The translations under genes were made by a program, and so were the position numbers. From Chlamydoabsidia padenii (Eukaryota; Mucoromycota; Mucoromycetes; Mucorales; Cunninghamellaceae), in NCBI GenBank assembly GCA_025330725.1, contig JAIWND010000015.1:558001-622000 (forward strand): a stretch of 64,000 bases of DNA, read 5' to 3'. This document shows, one piece after another, positions 49,068-61,694 of this stretch. The notes beneath the pieces are model-generated. The model saw only the letters and a list, made by a program, of their open reading frames with translations. It did not search any database and was not told where the DNA came from. Position 1 is the stretch's first letter. Each line of letters opens with the position of its first letter.

Positions 49068-51488
49068 TTACAAGACTTCTTTGATTCGACTTGTTCTAGG
49101 TGTAAAATCTCTAACGTCAGGAGCAGAAGTAGTGCTATTCCAGCTATCATCCCCGCGGATACTAGTATTACTGATATTGCTACTGTTGTAATCATCATTC
49201 ATACTGAGTTTTTCGTTGTATCTTTGCACAAAGGCGTCATCGTCTTTATCGTGGTGTTGATCGATGGTCGTGCTTTTGGTAGGTGTTCCAGGTGTAGGCA
49301 TACGAATGGATGAGGCAGATAGTGGTGAAGATGAGGCTTGATGGACTTGTCTTAATGGTGATTTCGCCTTTTGTTGTAATCGAGGAGTGGAGGAGGAAGC
49401 CATAGTGTCAGGTAAAACCGCCGCAGTGGATAAACTATGGTCATCGTAATGATCATCTTCATCGTCGTCACCATTTTCATCACTAGAATCCACAGTTTGT
49501 TGATGGTGATCACCTCCATTGCCTTGATCAATTAATCGATTTTGTTGGTTGCTGCTGGTGAGAAGTCGGCTGTTGGAGTATTCGGCTTCACGTTCATGAG
49601 GTTCTATTCCGGGGAGAGCAGGAGGCACACATTCCATTTCCATCACATGGTGTTCATCGTTGACTTTAGAGAGACGTTGAGTTTCAGCGTACCAGTCAGC
49701 AAGATCACTTTCATCGTTGGCTTGGAAGAGGAATGATTTTTGACCACCAAAGGTTCGCTTGCGACCTGAGATTTGGAAGCAAAGATTTTCGGCTTGAGCA
49801 TCAGTGGCAGAGACAGTAGTTTGAGGTAAGAAGACAGAGAATTCAGGTGAGAGTGGATTGGTTTCAAAGTGTCTGGCGTGCTTGTACCCATGTAAATAAC
49901 CACCTATAATCAATTTGAAGAAAGAAAAAGAAAAAAAAAAAAAAGGAAAAAAGAGGAGGAGGGAGTTAGTAATATTATAAAAACTATAGCAAGAAGTTTA
50001 CTTACATGGTGTCAAAACATAAAGTCCTTCCTTCCATTTGCTGAAAGAAGTCTTTCGGTTTAAAAAGTTGACCTTGACAGGGATACAAAGATCGTTCGAT
50101 TGGTTGGTGTAGTTCATGTCTTCATCAGTCTTGTATTTGGCTTTTTCATTAACCAGTTGGAATTGATTACGGCGCACGAATTCGTTCCAGTCAGAGTTGG
50201 GTTGAATATTGGCAAAAGTAGAGGTGATCTTGCTGACAATAGTTTTGGCGTCCATACGGTTTTCCAGGCAAAAGTTTTCCCAATTCTTGGTAATGATGTT
50301 CAAACTACCATAGATGCGTTGTTCCACAGTGGCTGTTTCTCGTTGAAGTTGGATGACATTTTGGTGTAGATTGTTTTCCGCATTGTACAAAGACTTGAAT
50401 GATTGGATAACACCTGTTTAATGAATAAATATAAAAAGAAAAAGTGAGAAAATGAAAAATGAGCCAACGGATTCCAGTTTAAAAAAAACCCCACAATTCA
50501 AATCCCGCCTTACCCAGATTTAAAAGAGCAGGATCATCAGTAGCAGCGACATGATCGGGAGAGTGGTAAACATACTTGATTGCATTATCCAATTGGTTCA
50601 CCATAGAATCGGCATTTTGACGTACATTATAAAGTATAGAAGAACGCAGGCAAGGATCCTTTTCAATTGACTTTATGAAATTACGAATGTCATACTCGAG
50701 ATTGGCCAAACTAGGTACGACGGCTGACTTCAAATATCCCACATATTCATGGTGCATCATGCTCTTCTCCAAGGTGTAATTGCGATAAGCGATCCAAACG
50801 TCTTGAACACCACCTGATTGCAAAAACTGATTGTTCGATTCACGAAATGGAATAGATAATGACTTATTAGAGGAAGCATAACCATTGGCCAACTTGGATT
50901 CCACATCAACCATGCTTTTGAACATGGTAGACTAAAAAAGTATTTCACATCCATGCAGATTCAAATCCCGACAAAAAAAGAAACAAGGGTCAGTTCAATT
51001 GTCACCTTTTTTAATCGATGCCAACTTACTAAATCCTTGATAGCCAACTGCCATACATGAAGACGATCACAGAGTAAATCCACAGGCTCAATACCACCAG
51101 ACATACGATAGATCTGCTGTTGTACTTTGGATGGGCGCTTCAGAGTCAAGTTTCGTTTGGGCTGAGAAGAGAAAATGGGAGGAGGCTCTTGATCTTGGGT
51201 TTTTTGGGACACACGACTCGCCCCAGCATGAAAGGGTTGTAATTCTCGACGATTTCCACCATTCCCTTGTTGACCAGGTGCCATGAGTTGCATTTGTTGA
51301 GAACCATAATCCTGTTGTTCTTGCCATTCGCCTTGAGGTAAAGGTTTTTCATTTATCTGAGCGTGTAACTTGGGGACTCTTACCCCTCGAGGTAAATGAG
51401 GTAAATGTTTACTGCTGACATAATCACTAGTGCTTGTAGTGTTAGTCGCATGACTTGAGGGTTGATATCTTCTCGTGGATCGTCGCAT
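49068..51488 (-). CDS. SLM1-like F-BAR and PH-domain protein
   Basis: A multi-exon gene. The N-terminus is basic and Gln/Pro-rich. A helical region fits an F-BAR: 'QDVWIAYRNYTLEKSMMHHE', then 'SLANLEYDIRNFIKSIEKD'. A PH domain follows ('KTSFSKWKEGLYVLTPCGYLHGYK', closing with 'SFLFQANDESDLADWYAETQRL'), with the Trp near the end of its last helix. The C-terminus is Ser/Asp-rich. By family knowledge Slm1/Slm2 bind PI(4,5)P2 at eisosomes and are TORC2 and calcineurin effectors that control actin and sphingolipid synthesis. Two introns each carry an exact AAATCCCG (50500-50507 and 50963-50970). With FPK1, PSS1 and BUD6 nearby, the region is rich in plasma-membrane polarity genes, though this may be chance. 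Confidence 0.82.
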
Positions 51489-52213
51489 TTGTTTGTTATA
51501 AAAAAAGAACAGACACAAATACTAAGTACAAAAGAGGAAGAAAAGAAAAAAAAAAAAAAGAGAGGGAGAGAGAAAGAAAATTAAAGTTAAAGAGTGTGAT
51601 GGGGTTTAAGTGATAAGCCCATGTATAAATGTTACTGAGCTGGTTTTATGAAACTTCGCATCTCGAAACCAATGATCAGCAGGTTTGTCTCAAACAAAAA
51701 AAAAAAAAAAGTAAAGGAAATCGGGGTTTTAATACATGCAAAGGGGTTCCAGTTTGACAGGTTCTAAAAATAGAAGTATAATTCATGCATTGACTCGGGT
51801 TCGAAATAATGCAGTTGCTAATTAAACAAATACAAGATGGTGGTGGTGACGATGATTATCATCTGTAAATAGTGGTCAAATGAAATCTCTCGATTTCATC
51901 ATCCCTCTTGTTCTTTGATGATTAACCGGTAGATCGGTAAGAATTGAAATAATTCAAAATACAATGTTGATTCCGTTGAAATTAAATGATCCCGCTCACC
52001 AATGTATGCTTTTTTCGTTTTTGTCCTCGTAATGATTACAAAAAAAGAAGGAGAAAAGTTTGTGTGGTCAGATAGTAAATACAAATAAACACAACTCAGC
52101 ATTGATTTTCTGATGGATATAAATACCCTTTCTTTTTATATCTTTTATCGATTTCATTTCCATATTCTTTCTTTTACTTTTATTACAACCAAACAACTAC
52201 TATCTAGCAAAAA
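51489..52213. other. Divergent spacer SLM1 / SDR
   Basis: No gene is seen. A variant CGGGGTTTTAA lies near 51722 and a clear TATAAATA box lies at 52118 before the SDR gene. Confidence 0.5.
52118..52125 (+). promoter_or_regulatory. TATA box of SDR gene
   Basis: TATAAATA lies 89 bp upstream of the start codon at 52214, in a pyrimidine-rich setting that suggests a start site near 52150-52180. It is an inferred core promoter. Confidence 0.4.
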
Positions 52214-53304
52214 ATGACTCTCGGATTTGATGAAGACCTTCCTCAAGATGTTTATGAATTCAATGCCATTCGTAAAAAGTTGTCTTACAACAATAAATCA
52301 GGGATCGCATCCGCTCTGAAACCTGCTCCTGTGACCCAGCATTTACCGTCCTTTGATCCGGCTACTGGAAAGCCCTGCTTCAAGCCCTATGTTGGTTCTG
52401 GAAAATTGGAAGGCAAGTTTGCTTTGATTACTGGTGCTGACAGTGGTATTGGTCGCTCGGTCGCTACTCTCTATGCTTTGGAAGGATTGGCTGGTGTCAC
52501 CATTGTTTACCGTGATGAATCCGAAGATGCTGATGCTTTGTATACCAAGAATACGATTGAATCTCAATCAAAGTGCCAGGTTCATCTCATTGCTCGTGAT
52601 GTGGGTTATGAAAAGAATTGTCAGGAAATCTTGGATGCTCATCTTGCCACTTTTGGTCGTATTGATATCTTGGTGAACAATGCTGCTGAACAACACAAGG
52701 TTTTAAAGGTCGAGGATTTGGATTGTGATGTTGTTGAACGCACTTTCCGTACCAATGGTAAGGGTCCACTTTTTTTTTGCATGAATTTTCCCACCCCCTA
52801 ATTTTTAAATCCCGTCATTTTTTTTTTTTCCTCTAGTCTTTGGCCCCATCTTCATGACCAAATTAGTATGCAAACATCTCAAAGCTGGTGGTGTTATCAT
52901 CAACACTGCTTCTATTGCTGCTTATCGTGGTATGGATGTTTTGGTGGATTACTCTGCAACTAAAGGTGCTATTGTTTCTTTCACCCGGGCGCTTTCTCAA
53001 CAACTGGCTGATAGAAGAATTCGTGTCAATGCTGTTGCACCTGGACCTGTATGGACTCCTTTGATCCCTAACACCTTTAATGAAGAAGAAATTCACAAGT
53101 TTGGATCTTTCCCTCCATTCCAAAGACCAGCTCAGCCTGCAGAAGTAAGTGAATCATCCATCTATCTATTTCCCAGGCTGATACTAACCATTATCTTCAT
53201 TACATTAGGTTGCTGCTGCTTTTGTCTTTTTGGCTTCTGATAGTGCTTCTTTTCTTACTGGTCAAGTTATTCACCCCAATGGTGGAACTATTGTCAACGC
53301 TTAA
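52214..53304 (+). CDS. Short-chain dehydrogenase/reductase (SDR)
   Basis: Three exons, 52214-52757, 52837-53144 and 53209-53304, encode 315 residues. A ~65-residue N-terminal extension precedes the classical SDR fold: cofactor motif 'LITGADSGIGRSVA' (TGxxxGIG), 'VNNAAEQ' (NNAG-like), catalytic Ser in 'INTASIAAY', catalytic 'YSATK' (YxxxK) and 'NAVAPGPVWTPLI'. The extension and motifs fit the group of ~300-residue SDRs typified by bacterial YghA/YhdF. By family knowledge they are NAD(P)-dependent oxidoreductases; the substrate cannot be read from sequence. Intron 1 contains TGCATGAA at 52779 and AAATCCCG at 52807, a compact example of the bipartite repeat. Confidence 0.88.
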
Positions 53305-53721
53305 TCAGTTTTACAGAATTGTGTGTACTATTTATGGAATCGGAATTTGAATATTCAACCCCCGGTTTACCTTGTCTCTTTTCGATATCTTAACTCTAAT
53401 AAAGCTTACTTTAGTTTGTTGATTTGTACTCTTGATGATCCTTTCCAACTTTGTAGATCAAAGACATGATGATCTGTCAGGCCACATTTTTAATCTTCGT
53501 ACTACTAACTGAGTTATCTGGAACGACTTTGCAAGCAACCTCATTCTTTCAAACATAAAGCTTGTTTCTTTCTCCTATTGTCTGGAGTACAACCCTATAG
53601 TTCATGGTGACACCAAGCGTTGTAAAAAAAGGAGAAACCAATTGCCACCTGTATGGACAGGTCACTTCAAAACACATGGCCGATTTAAGCGTCAAGTCGG
53701 GATCTGAAAACTGCGTAGTGG

Positions 53722-53754
<33 letters not shown>

Positions 53755-53965
53755 CATTTATTTTTGCTCCTTTCCTTTTCTCTTTTTCTTTCTCTCTTCC
53801 TTCAATTCCATTTATATACGCATATATCCTTATTTTATTTTATTCCTTCAAATTTGGGCTTTGTGTCTATAACCTATATACATACTAGATTCTCTACCAT
53901 ACATTATATGCACTTTACTACTTTTTTGAACACTCTCACCCTTTAATTTATACATATATATTACT
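53305..53965. other. Intergenic SDR to VTS1
   Basis: No gene is seen. It contains CGGGATCTGAAA at 53699 and an A-run of about 29 nt at 53722-53750. The SDR polyadenylation region lies near 53398. Confidence 0.5.
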
Positions 53966-56611
53966 ATGACCACTACTCACGATGCATACCGCGCAGCAGA
54001 GGAAACTCTCTTCAACAATCTTCAACGTCATTCCTCAATACATTCTCCTGCCACAGCAAGTCTGGCTTCCTTCCGATCAATGACTGCGTCTGATCTAATT
54101 GGCTTATTACCTGGTACACCAAGACAACAACATCCTCAACGTCATCAACAGCAGCAACGTGGTAGAATAACTAGGGACCGACCAGCCTCTGATTTTATGC
54201 ACTCTCATCTATTTAATGGTGCTCAAAACATATCAAGTACTCATCTCACTGAATGTAAGTAACAAAAAAGAAAACGGGGAAGGATACAACAGTAGTGATG
54301 TAAGGGGGGAAAGGGTGGAAATGACCAATGTGACTCAACTCCCTTTTTTTTTTTTGTTTGTTTGTTTGTTTGTTTGTTTAGCTGAACAAATCGATCAATG
54401 GTTTGAAAACATTCAACGCTATGAACAAATGTTGGAAGAAGTGGCTGCTGCTAGTCTGGATGAAACCTTCAAGGATGAACTACAGCATGTTAATCAATGG
54501 ATACGGTGCCGCTCGGATGCTGAACGTACGGCAGCTTTGTATTCTGTTGTCCAAAACGCTTCTCAAATTCAAATACGCTTTTTGATCATGGTCCTTCAAC
54601 AATTGGTGAACCAAGATCCTTTTGGAAATCTACTTTCTTCTGCGGGACAGGATAAAGGTATGTGAAAAAGAAAAAAGAAGAAGGTAGTGGTGGTGGTGGG
54701 GGGGGGAATAAATTGACTGAAGAACTCTTTTATTGTTATCTAGATTCACTTAAAGCTTCAGTGGCAGGATCCGTGGTATCAACAGAATCGGAATATGAAC
54801 GAAGAAAACGACAATTGTATACATCAGCTCATCGGCGTGGACGTAATGGTGAGATCAACAGTGGTAGTAGCAACAGTATTAATAACGGCAACAACAACAT
54901 CAACAACGGTAATAATACTCGGTCACCTATTCGCATTACTTCAGCATCAAGTGAACCCGATGATCTTCGTCGAAATCGTGATCTCTTTGGCTCAGCACGG
55001 TCTCTAGTGAACTCATCAACTATCAATAGCGTATTGGGACGACAAGGACTATTACATGAAAAGGCTTTGGCAGCACGGGCACAAATTTTAGCAGCAAATG
55101 GTGGCGGCAGGGCGGCAGCTTTGGCAACAACAAAATCAAACACCCCTGATGGACGTCTACAACAACAACAGCAGCAGCAACAATTACATTTATCAAGCAC
55201 ATTATCGACCCCGACCAGAACACCTTCACCTTTGGAAAGTAATTTATCAGCAGACTCTCCTTCGAAACCTCCTTCGCTCTTTGGTACAGATTGGCCCTTC
55301 CCTATGACTCGACATACAACGACAGAGCGGTCTTCCTTGGTTGGCCGTATTGGTGATCATCGCTCTACATCTAGCAAGTCCTCTATAGATGACGGATGGT
55401 CCTTCAACAGCTCCTTATCGAAAAGAAAAAAAGACCTCATGGATCTCCCCTCTTGGAATGGTAGAAAAAGTGGTCCTATTCGTGAAGAACAAGAGTCATC
55501 CAACGACTCGCCGGTGCGTCCTATGAATAGCAAATCCTCAACCTCACTATCGAAATCTACTCGTCCATCCACATCAACATCAACAGGATCTAAAACTGGT
55601 AGTGGAAACGGCATGTTGAATTCTAGTTTGAACAATAGTCTGAATGCGTTGGAGCTGGCTCAAGCTCGCTTGCGTGGTGAAACTATAAAATCTCGATCCT
55701 TGGCGGCAAGGTCTTCCAATCAATCAAACTCACCCAATGGTCCTATTCTGAAAACTGGTTCTACAACTACAGCAAAGATTAGCACCAAGCGTGATATCAC
55801 AGTGCCGGCATCTCCATCATCATCATCATCATCATCATCCACACCGCCACCAAAGCCTACACCTTCCACTTTGACACCACCTTCACCTACAACCACTGCG
55901 ACATTAGATATACCAACAATGGCGCCAAGAATGGTCATACCTTCATCAACAACTAGCTCCATGGGACAATTCTTAACACCGCCTACAGTATATGAAAACC
56001 AAGTACTAGAGACATCCGTCTCATCAAACACCAATAACAGCAATGTCGATTATCAAAGCGACCACAGCGAAGGATCGACTGCTAGTGCAAAGGATAACGT
56101 ACTGACAGGGACAGCAAGACGACGTAAACGATCATCAGCAGCAAGAGCATTAAAAGACAAAATTGCCGCTGAAACCGTGGATCTGGAATTGATGAAAGGT
56201 AAAGAAAAAAGAAAGAAAAAAAGCAAATAGAAAAGGTTGTCATTTGAAAAAACTCACTTTTTTGTTTTTTTGGTGGTTGGTTGGCTCGGCGGCGGCATTT
56301 AGATGTGCAAAACTGGCTTCGAAGCTTAAGGCTACACAAATATGGTCATGCTTTTACTGGTTTACAATGGCAACAAGTGATTCGAATGGATGATCAAGAT
56401 ATGATTGATGCGGGTGTAAACACTATTGGTGCAAGACGAAAACTCCTCAAGGTGTTTGAAAACGTGCAGCGACACTGTGAAGAAAACGTAAGTGGTACCT
56501 GATAGTCGGTGGGTGAGGGTCTAGATGGCCCTCATGGTTACATCACAAACAAGAAATTAATCTTCTTTTGGTATATTTCTTTTATTGCATTTATAGGATA
56601 TTGATTATTGA
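53966..56611 (+). CDS. VTS1-like SAM-domain RNA-binding protein (Smaug family)
   Basis: Five exons, 53966-54254, 54382-54657, 54744-56198, 56303-56487 and 56597-56611, encode 739 residues. The N-terminal third holds the VTS1-type helical block 'EQIDQWFENIQRYEQMLEEV' and 'QIQIRFLIMVLQQLV'. A long Ser/Asn/Pro-rich disordered region follows. The C-terminus is a SAM domain ('VQNWLRSLRLHKYGHAF', 'MDDQDMIDAGVNTIGARRKL'), the RNA-hairpin-binding fold. By family knowledge Vts1/Smaug bind stem-loops in mRNA 3' UTRs and recruit the Ccr4-Not deadenylase. The frame also stays open past 56487 to a TGA at 56502, but the GTAAGT donor there and the downstream acceptor favour a tiny last exon ending 'DIDY'. 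Confidence 0.88.
54354..54380. repeat. (GTTT)n microsatellite in VTS1 intron 1
   Basis: Six or more tandem GTTT units form the pyrimidine-rich tract directly before the acceptor TTTAG of the VTS1 first intron. Confidence 0.85.
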
Positions 56612-57085
56612 CCCTCTAGTTTAATTTGACCATTGTATTTGATATGTGCCTAAATAATAAAAATCCTGTTGACTATCATCATCATCTTGTCTTTGTTTTA
56701 TACTGTTTTGTCCATGTGTGTGGCTCATTACCAAAATAAAAAGGACCTGTGTTTGTATATGTGGGTATTTTTAGTGTATTGAAGCCTTTGTGATCCCCCG
56801 GCTTGGGCTGAATTGGTATCAAAAAAAGGTATTTAGGCCGTTTCGAGCTCTTTTTTTACTTCTCAAACGGGGATTTTGAACGCCGCCTAATAGTTAAAAA
56901 TAAATCATCCAACCAAAATCCTTTAAACCCTCCTTTTTGTTTTTTTCAAATCCCGATCATCTGCTTCCTCTCCCTTATTTATTATGACTTTTCTTTTTTT
57001 CCCTTTTTGCTCTCTTTCTTCTCATCATCTCTTTTTTTTTTTTTCTTTGTTGTATTTTATACTTTTTTAACTTCCCTTTAGCATC
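56612..57085. other. Intergenic VTS1 to secreted protein
   Basis: No gene is seen. A variant CGGGGATTTTGAA lies near 56879 and an exact AAATCCCG lies at 56948-56955. T-rich leader. Confidence 0.5.
56943..56955. promoter_or_regulatory. Motif upstream of secreted-protein gene
   Basis: TTTTCAAATCCCG ends about 130 bp upstream of the ATG at 57086. The role is inferred. Confidence 0.45.
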
Positions 57086-58022
57086 ATGTTATTGAAATCA
57101 ACATTAACACTTGTTGCTTTGACTGCTGCTACTCTTGTATCAGGGTGTGAACCTGAATGTCGACATGGTGTTGCCAAAGCCTTCGCCGATAGCTATGCTC
57201 CTGTGGTGCAAGACACCGTCCTCCAACTCAACACCAATCTAGCCGCCGACCTCTTTGATTCAACCTCGGCACCCGTACAAATTACTTCGGTTGTACCTGA
57301 AAACGCTATTCAAGATGCTGTCCATGGTGCTGTAAAGAAAACTCTCAACGACTATGTGGGCCGTGTGACCGATGGTACTCTGGAAAAGGGCATTTACAAC
57401 GTCATGTTTAACGAACAAGATCCCTTCAAAGGTGACTGCAATCATCCTCGAAGACTTACTCGTAATATGCCTCCTAAAGGTGAATCTTGGACTATGGAAG
57501 AATGTAAGTTGAGATTAGGGGATTAGGGTGAAGGATAAACGATGATACTTATCTTCTTTTTTTCATTAGGTGAAAAGATGGATTATATCTGTGGTAACCC
57601 TCCTTCCATTTGTTATCACTTGGAAATGGTAAGTAGAGTATAGTTTTATGCTATGGTCACACCTTCTCACTCACACCAAATCCTTTATCTCTTCCTTTTA
57701 GGTGAAATCACGTATCATCAAGCGAATCCAAACTCAATTAAAGGAAAATGCCTTATTCGACGATGGATTGTTGGTGCACAGTCTTGTACAGAACATCAAA
57801 CGATCGATCCACGGTGTGATGACTCATTACGGTGCTGGTTCGATGACGGATAACGTGCATGTGATGGAATACGCCAATCGCCTCATCAGTAATTCCATTC
57901 AAACTTTGGATAAATGGGTCAACAACGAAGTCGAACACATCTGCGATGGCTCTGATAGTCAAAGCTCCTACTGCTCTGGTTGGGATCCTCAAATCAAGAC
58001 TGAAATCTTAAAATGGCCTTAG
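57086..58022 (+). CDS. Secreted cysteine-containing protein of unknown function
   Basis: Three exons, 57086-57503, 57570-57628 and 57702-58022, encode 265 residues. Residues 1-20 are a signal peptide ending in a Ser-Gly boundary, followed by 'CEPECRHGVAKAFADSYAPV'. The mature protein is mostly helical, with about nine Cys, including 'CEKMDYICGNPPSICYH' near the middle and a C-terminal pair ('EHICDGSDSQSSYCSGW'). That suggests several disulfides. There is no membrane anchor. I recognise no named family; similar single-copy secreted proteins occur in Mucoromycota as far as I recall, but this needs a search. It may fold with help from the PDI encoded at the left of the window. Confidence 0.75.
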
Positions 58023-58564
58023 ACTACACTATCTTTTTTATGATTCCCCTTTTATACAACACACTACTACCTAGTTACATACATTCAACCCACCTCTCTC
58101 TCCCTCTCTCTCCATTAAAACATTTATAAATAATAAAAGATCCATTTATCATGCAGTCATTAACAAATCTCTTTGCGTGTGTGTGTGTGTGTGTGTATTG
58201 ACAGCATGGCTTGGAGCATTTTACTCTATATATATATATATATATATACGCTTCCTTCAAAAAAATTACATCTGACCCGAAATAGACTTCAGTAGGAACT
58301 AGTGACAGCAGGAAGATCTACAAACCAGGTACCAAGAAATCAAGTGCCCTGATGAATGTCATACTACTAATGCCCAATCGCTTTTATCTGATCAACCATC
58401 GATATCCCTTGATCTTATATAAAGTGGTTTACAGGGAGAGATGGAGGGAAGGGATGTCGGGATTTAAATTTAAAATCCATATTTCACCAAAAAAAGACCT
58501 ACTTCCATTCCTTCACCTCTCTTTCACTTTTTAAATTCCTCTTGTTCATTATTCTCATTCCAGC
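58023..58564. other. Intergenic before SAM carrier
   Basis: No gene is seen. (GT)n at about 58174-58197 and (TA)n at 58227-58249 lie within the 3' region of the preceding gene. Confidence 0.5.
58458..58470. promoter_or_regulatory. CGGGATTTNAA motif upstream of SAM carrier
   Basis: CGGGATTTAAATT is about 100 bp upstream of the ATG at 58565. The role is inferred. Confidence 0.45.
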
Positions 58565-59776
58565 ATGAATAATACTACTGAAGTGAAAACAATGGAAGCT
58601 CATCAACTTGATCAACGCAATCTCAAACAAGCTTTACTCGCTGGTGGATTGGCGGGCACTGCTGTTGACACCGTATTATTCCCATTAGGTAAGAATTAGG
58701 TACAGCAAAACTAAAACAAACGAAAATAATGAAAAGACCATTAACATTCCTTTTCTTCTTTTATGAACAACTTTCTTCATACATGTAGATACCATCAAAA
58801 CTCGACTACAATCCCAAGCTGGCTTCATGGCATCTGGGGGGCTGCGTGGTGTCTATTCTGGTTTACTTGCGGCTGTCATTGGAAGTGCGCCCAGTGGTAT
58901 GTCAACGTATAAATGATAACTAGATCTCATCAACTAACTTCCTTTGGTTTATTCTGAATATGTAGCTTCCCTCTTCTTTGTTACCTATGAAGCTACTAAA
59001 CGTGCTTTGAGCACTTCGATCGATCCTGCTTATGTTCCGTTTATCCATATGGTGGCAGCATCCTGTGGTGAAGTGGTAAATGAACAAGAAGAAGAAGAAG
59101 AAGAAGAAAAGGGGGGGGGGATTGACGCTGTACTAACGTTTCTCTTATTTTGGGTTTTGGTGTGGATATAGACAGCATGTAGTGTTCGTGTGCCTACCGA
59201 AGTGGTTAAACAACGAATGCAAACCAAACAGTTCAACACAGCTTCATCAGCAGTCTCCAATGTTATTCGAACAGAAGGTATTCTTGGTCTCTACCGTGGC
59301 TTCCTCTCCACCGTCGCACGGGAAATCCCATTCACATGTATACAATTCCCTCTGTACGAATACTTTAAACGGGTGTATGCTAATCATTATGGACGTCCTG
59401 CTGAACCTTATCAAGCGGCTCTTTGTGGATCAGTGGCAGGTGGAATTGCGGCGGCTATCACTACTCCATTGGATGTTTGCAAGACTAGAATCATGTTATC
59501 CACTAACGTAAGTCGAAGAAGAAGAAAAACTCCCTGGAAAAGTATACTGATATTTATATTTATATTTATATGTAGAATCAAAATACTCAAGCGTATACTG
59601 GAATCATGTCAACAATGAAACGGATTGCGGCTGAAGAAGGACCTCGGGCACTTTTATCTGGGATTGGACCTAGAGTCATGTGGATCTCCATTGGTGGCAG
59701 TATCTTCTTGGGTGTATATGAAAAGGCTCTCAAGACATGTACTCAACTTCGACTATTGGAAGGACAGCGGTATTAA
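58565..59776 (+). CDS. Mitochondrial S-adenosylmethionine carrier (SLC25A26/PET8-like)
   Basis: Five exons, 58565-58688, 58789-58896, 58966-59075, 59172-59507 and 59576-59776, give 292 residues, standard for a mitochondrial carrier. Three repeats each carry the PX[DE]XX[KR] signature: '[10 protein letters not shown]', '[10 protein letters not shown]' and '[10 protein letters not shown]'. The openings '[20 protein letters not shown]' and '[20 protein letters not shown]' match the SAM transporter branch. By family knowledge it imports S-adenosylmethionine into the matrix in exchange for S-adenosylhomocysteine, feeding methylation and lipoate and biotin synthesis. Every join preserves phase. Confidence 0.92.
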
Positions 59777-59953
59777 ATAGATTTTTTTAGACATCATCAC
59801 TCACTACACACCCCAACTTACATTCATTCTGTATACTACTACTTGTATTACCACTTTTCCCCCCTCCTCATTCTCTTAATTTATACTCAATTGGTCCTCT
59901 TAATGTTTACTTTTTATTTTATACATGTAATCAATAAAAAATAAAAAAAAGCA

Positions 59954-60943
59954 TCAACCTGTCTTGATCACTATTCGACTATCATCATTGTCATTGTCAT
60001 CACATATTTGTATTTTGAAAGTGTCTAATATAGGCATGAACTCTAGATCCTCATCAATTTGAGCCTGCCCATACCATGAATACAATCCATAGCAGGCGAT
60101 CCCCAATAAAACCTATAATGATATGCATGAATATGAGTTATGTGGAATAGATGGTATTCAAATAGATGGCAGAATTGTGTACCTGAATGCATTTGATGAT
60201 CCACAAGATAATTGCCCACCGATAAATGATTTCACCAAAGTGGTCTTCCAAATAAGGAAAACACCCTTTTTGAACCCCTGTATCATTCATGCTGTTGAAA
60301 TGAATGTACCTATCTGATGTATGATAGAACCCGGCACATTTCCATCGATCCTCCATTTTCTGGATTGCCCATGGATCCTTTTCATATGTGGTTTGCCATG
60401 CCGCTGATAAATAATTGCATAAAAAAGTGTCTCGATCGAGTAAGGACCATGTGTAATGTATCAATTGTACCGCAGATAAACCCAGTAAGAGAAGGAAGCA
60501 CTAAAAAAAAAAAAAAAAAAGCATGTACATGTGATAAACAAGGAAAGATAAAATGACAGGTCAGTTATACTATAATCATGCATTTAGGGCGCATTGATTA
60601 CTTTTGAAAAAAGTTCAGACCGGAGATTTAAAATCATGGCCATGTAGATCATTATCATAACATAATGGGTCCATTCCATATGAAAAACTATTCTAGGTGA
60701 GATACCAATCCCTTCATCAGAAACCAATCTAACAGACTGGTAGAATGGTGGTAACGAGGTAAATGGTCCAAGATGGTGCAATAGCCAATATCCTGCCATC
60801 ATCATTATTGCCTGTCAAAAAAAAAAAAAAAAAAAAAAAAAGTCAAGTGGTTGATTAGATAGTGAGCAAACGCAGCATACTATGGTGAAACCCATCAAAG
60901 TAAATAGCCTTGATCTCGGGAAAGAGTTAATCATCATGATCAT
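59954..60943 (-). CDS. Tetraspanin-like four-pass membrane protein
   Basis: Four exons starting at ATG 60943 (exon 1 60943-60881). Four hydrophobic segments are seen: TM1 across the first splice ('LFTLMGFTI' joined to 'AIMMMAGYWLLHHL'), TM2 'YVMIMIYMAMILNL', TM3 'CFLLLLGLSAVQLIHYTWSL' and TM4 'WAIILWIIKCIQVLLGIAC'. The large loop between TM3 and TM4 contains 'WKCAGF' where tetraspanins have CCG, and a later Cys in 'VQKGCFPYLEDHFG'. Topology and loop size fit a tetraspanin, but the CCG motif is reduced to C-A-G, so the match is incomplete. By family knowledge tetraspanins organise membrane domains; fungal Pls1 is needed for appressorium penetration. The acidic C-terminal tail is cytosolic. Confidence 0.6.
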
Positions 60944-61204
60944 TCGTTTGTAGGGAACAAAAAAAGAAGAAGGATAGATAGATAGATAGATAGATCACTA
61001 AATATGTACCGACCTGTTTCACAAATCGGAAGGAATGAATGTCACTCACTTCATCACACACACATGCATGCACTTTTATTCCATGACACATATTCCAACA
61101 AAACACAATCCGTGATTTTTATTATTTCTAGTTTATAATCAACAACAATCTAGTGTCTACTATACTATTACAAAGGATTACAAGGGATGTCTATTGCAGT
61201 TCGT
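60944..61204. other. Short spacer before COX6A 3' end
   Basis: No gene is seen. (GATA)n lies at about 60976-60994 and CA-rich stretches near 61057. Confidence 0.5.
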
Positions 61205-61656
61205 TTATTCTTCGTCAGCAGAGAGGTTGACAGCAGGATTGAAGAACAAAGAGTTGTTACCCCAGAAGAAGGGCTATACAAAAGAGAGAGAGAGAGTGTG
61301 TGTGTGTGTGTGAGTATACAGTATTCAGCCCCAGCAAGTTAACTTACTCTAACGCGGAAGTTAATGTATTCATAGTTGATCCATTCCTTAGGGTGGTGCA
61401 ATTGGTGTTCGTGGTGCTTTTCATACAAGTTGTAGGCGTTCAAACTGGCAGCAGCAAGACTATTTTATAATAACCGACAAGTATAAACGTTAGTATGAAC
61501 TAGTCCCCCTCATTTTTTTTTTCCAAGATTAAGTTAGTTGACTTACGCAGGGATACAGACAAAGATGGAGATCTTCTTCCAGGTATCAGCAGACTCTATA
61601 AAAAACAAAAAGAATGACATTAGTAACAAAAACAAAAGAGTGGGTGGTACGTTTCA

Positions 61657-61694
<38 letters not shown>

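Noticed and set aside
54662..54743. Open frame before VTS1 exon 3, suggesting a separate gene start
   Set aside because: It lies in the intron between 54657 and 54744; splicing restores the VTS1 frame.
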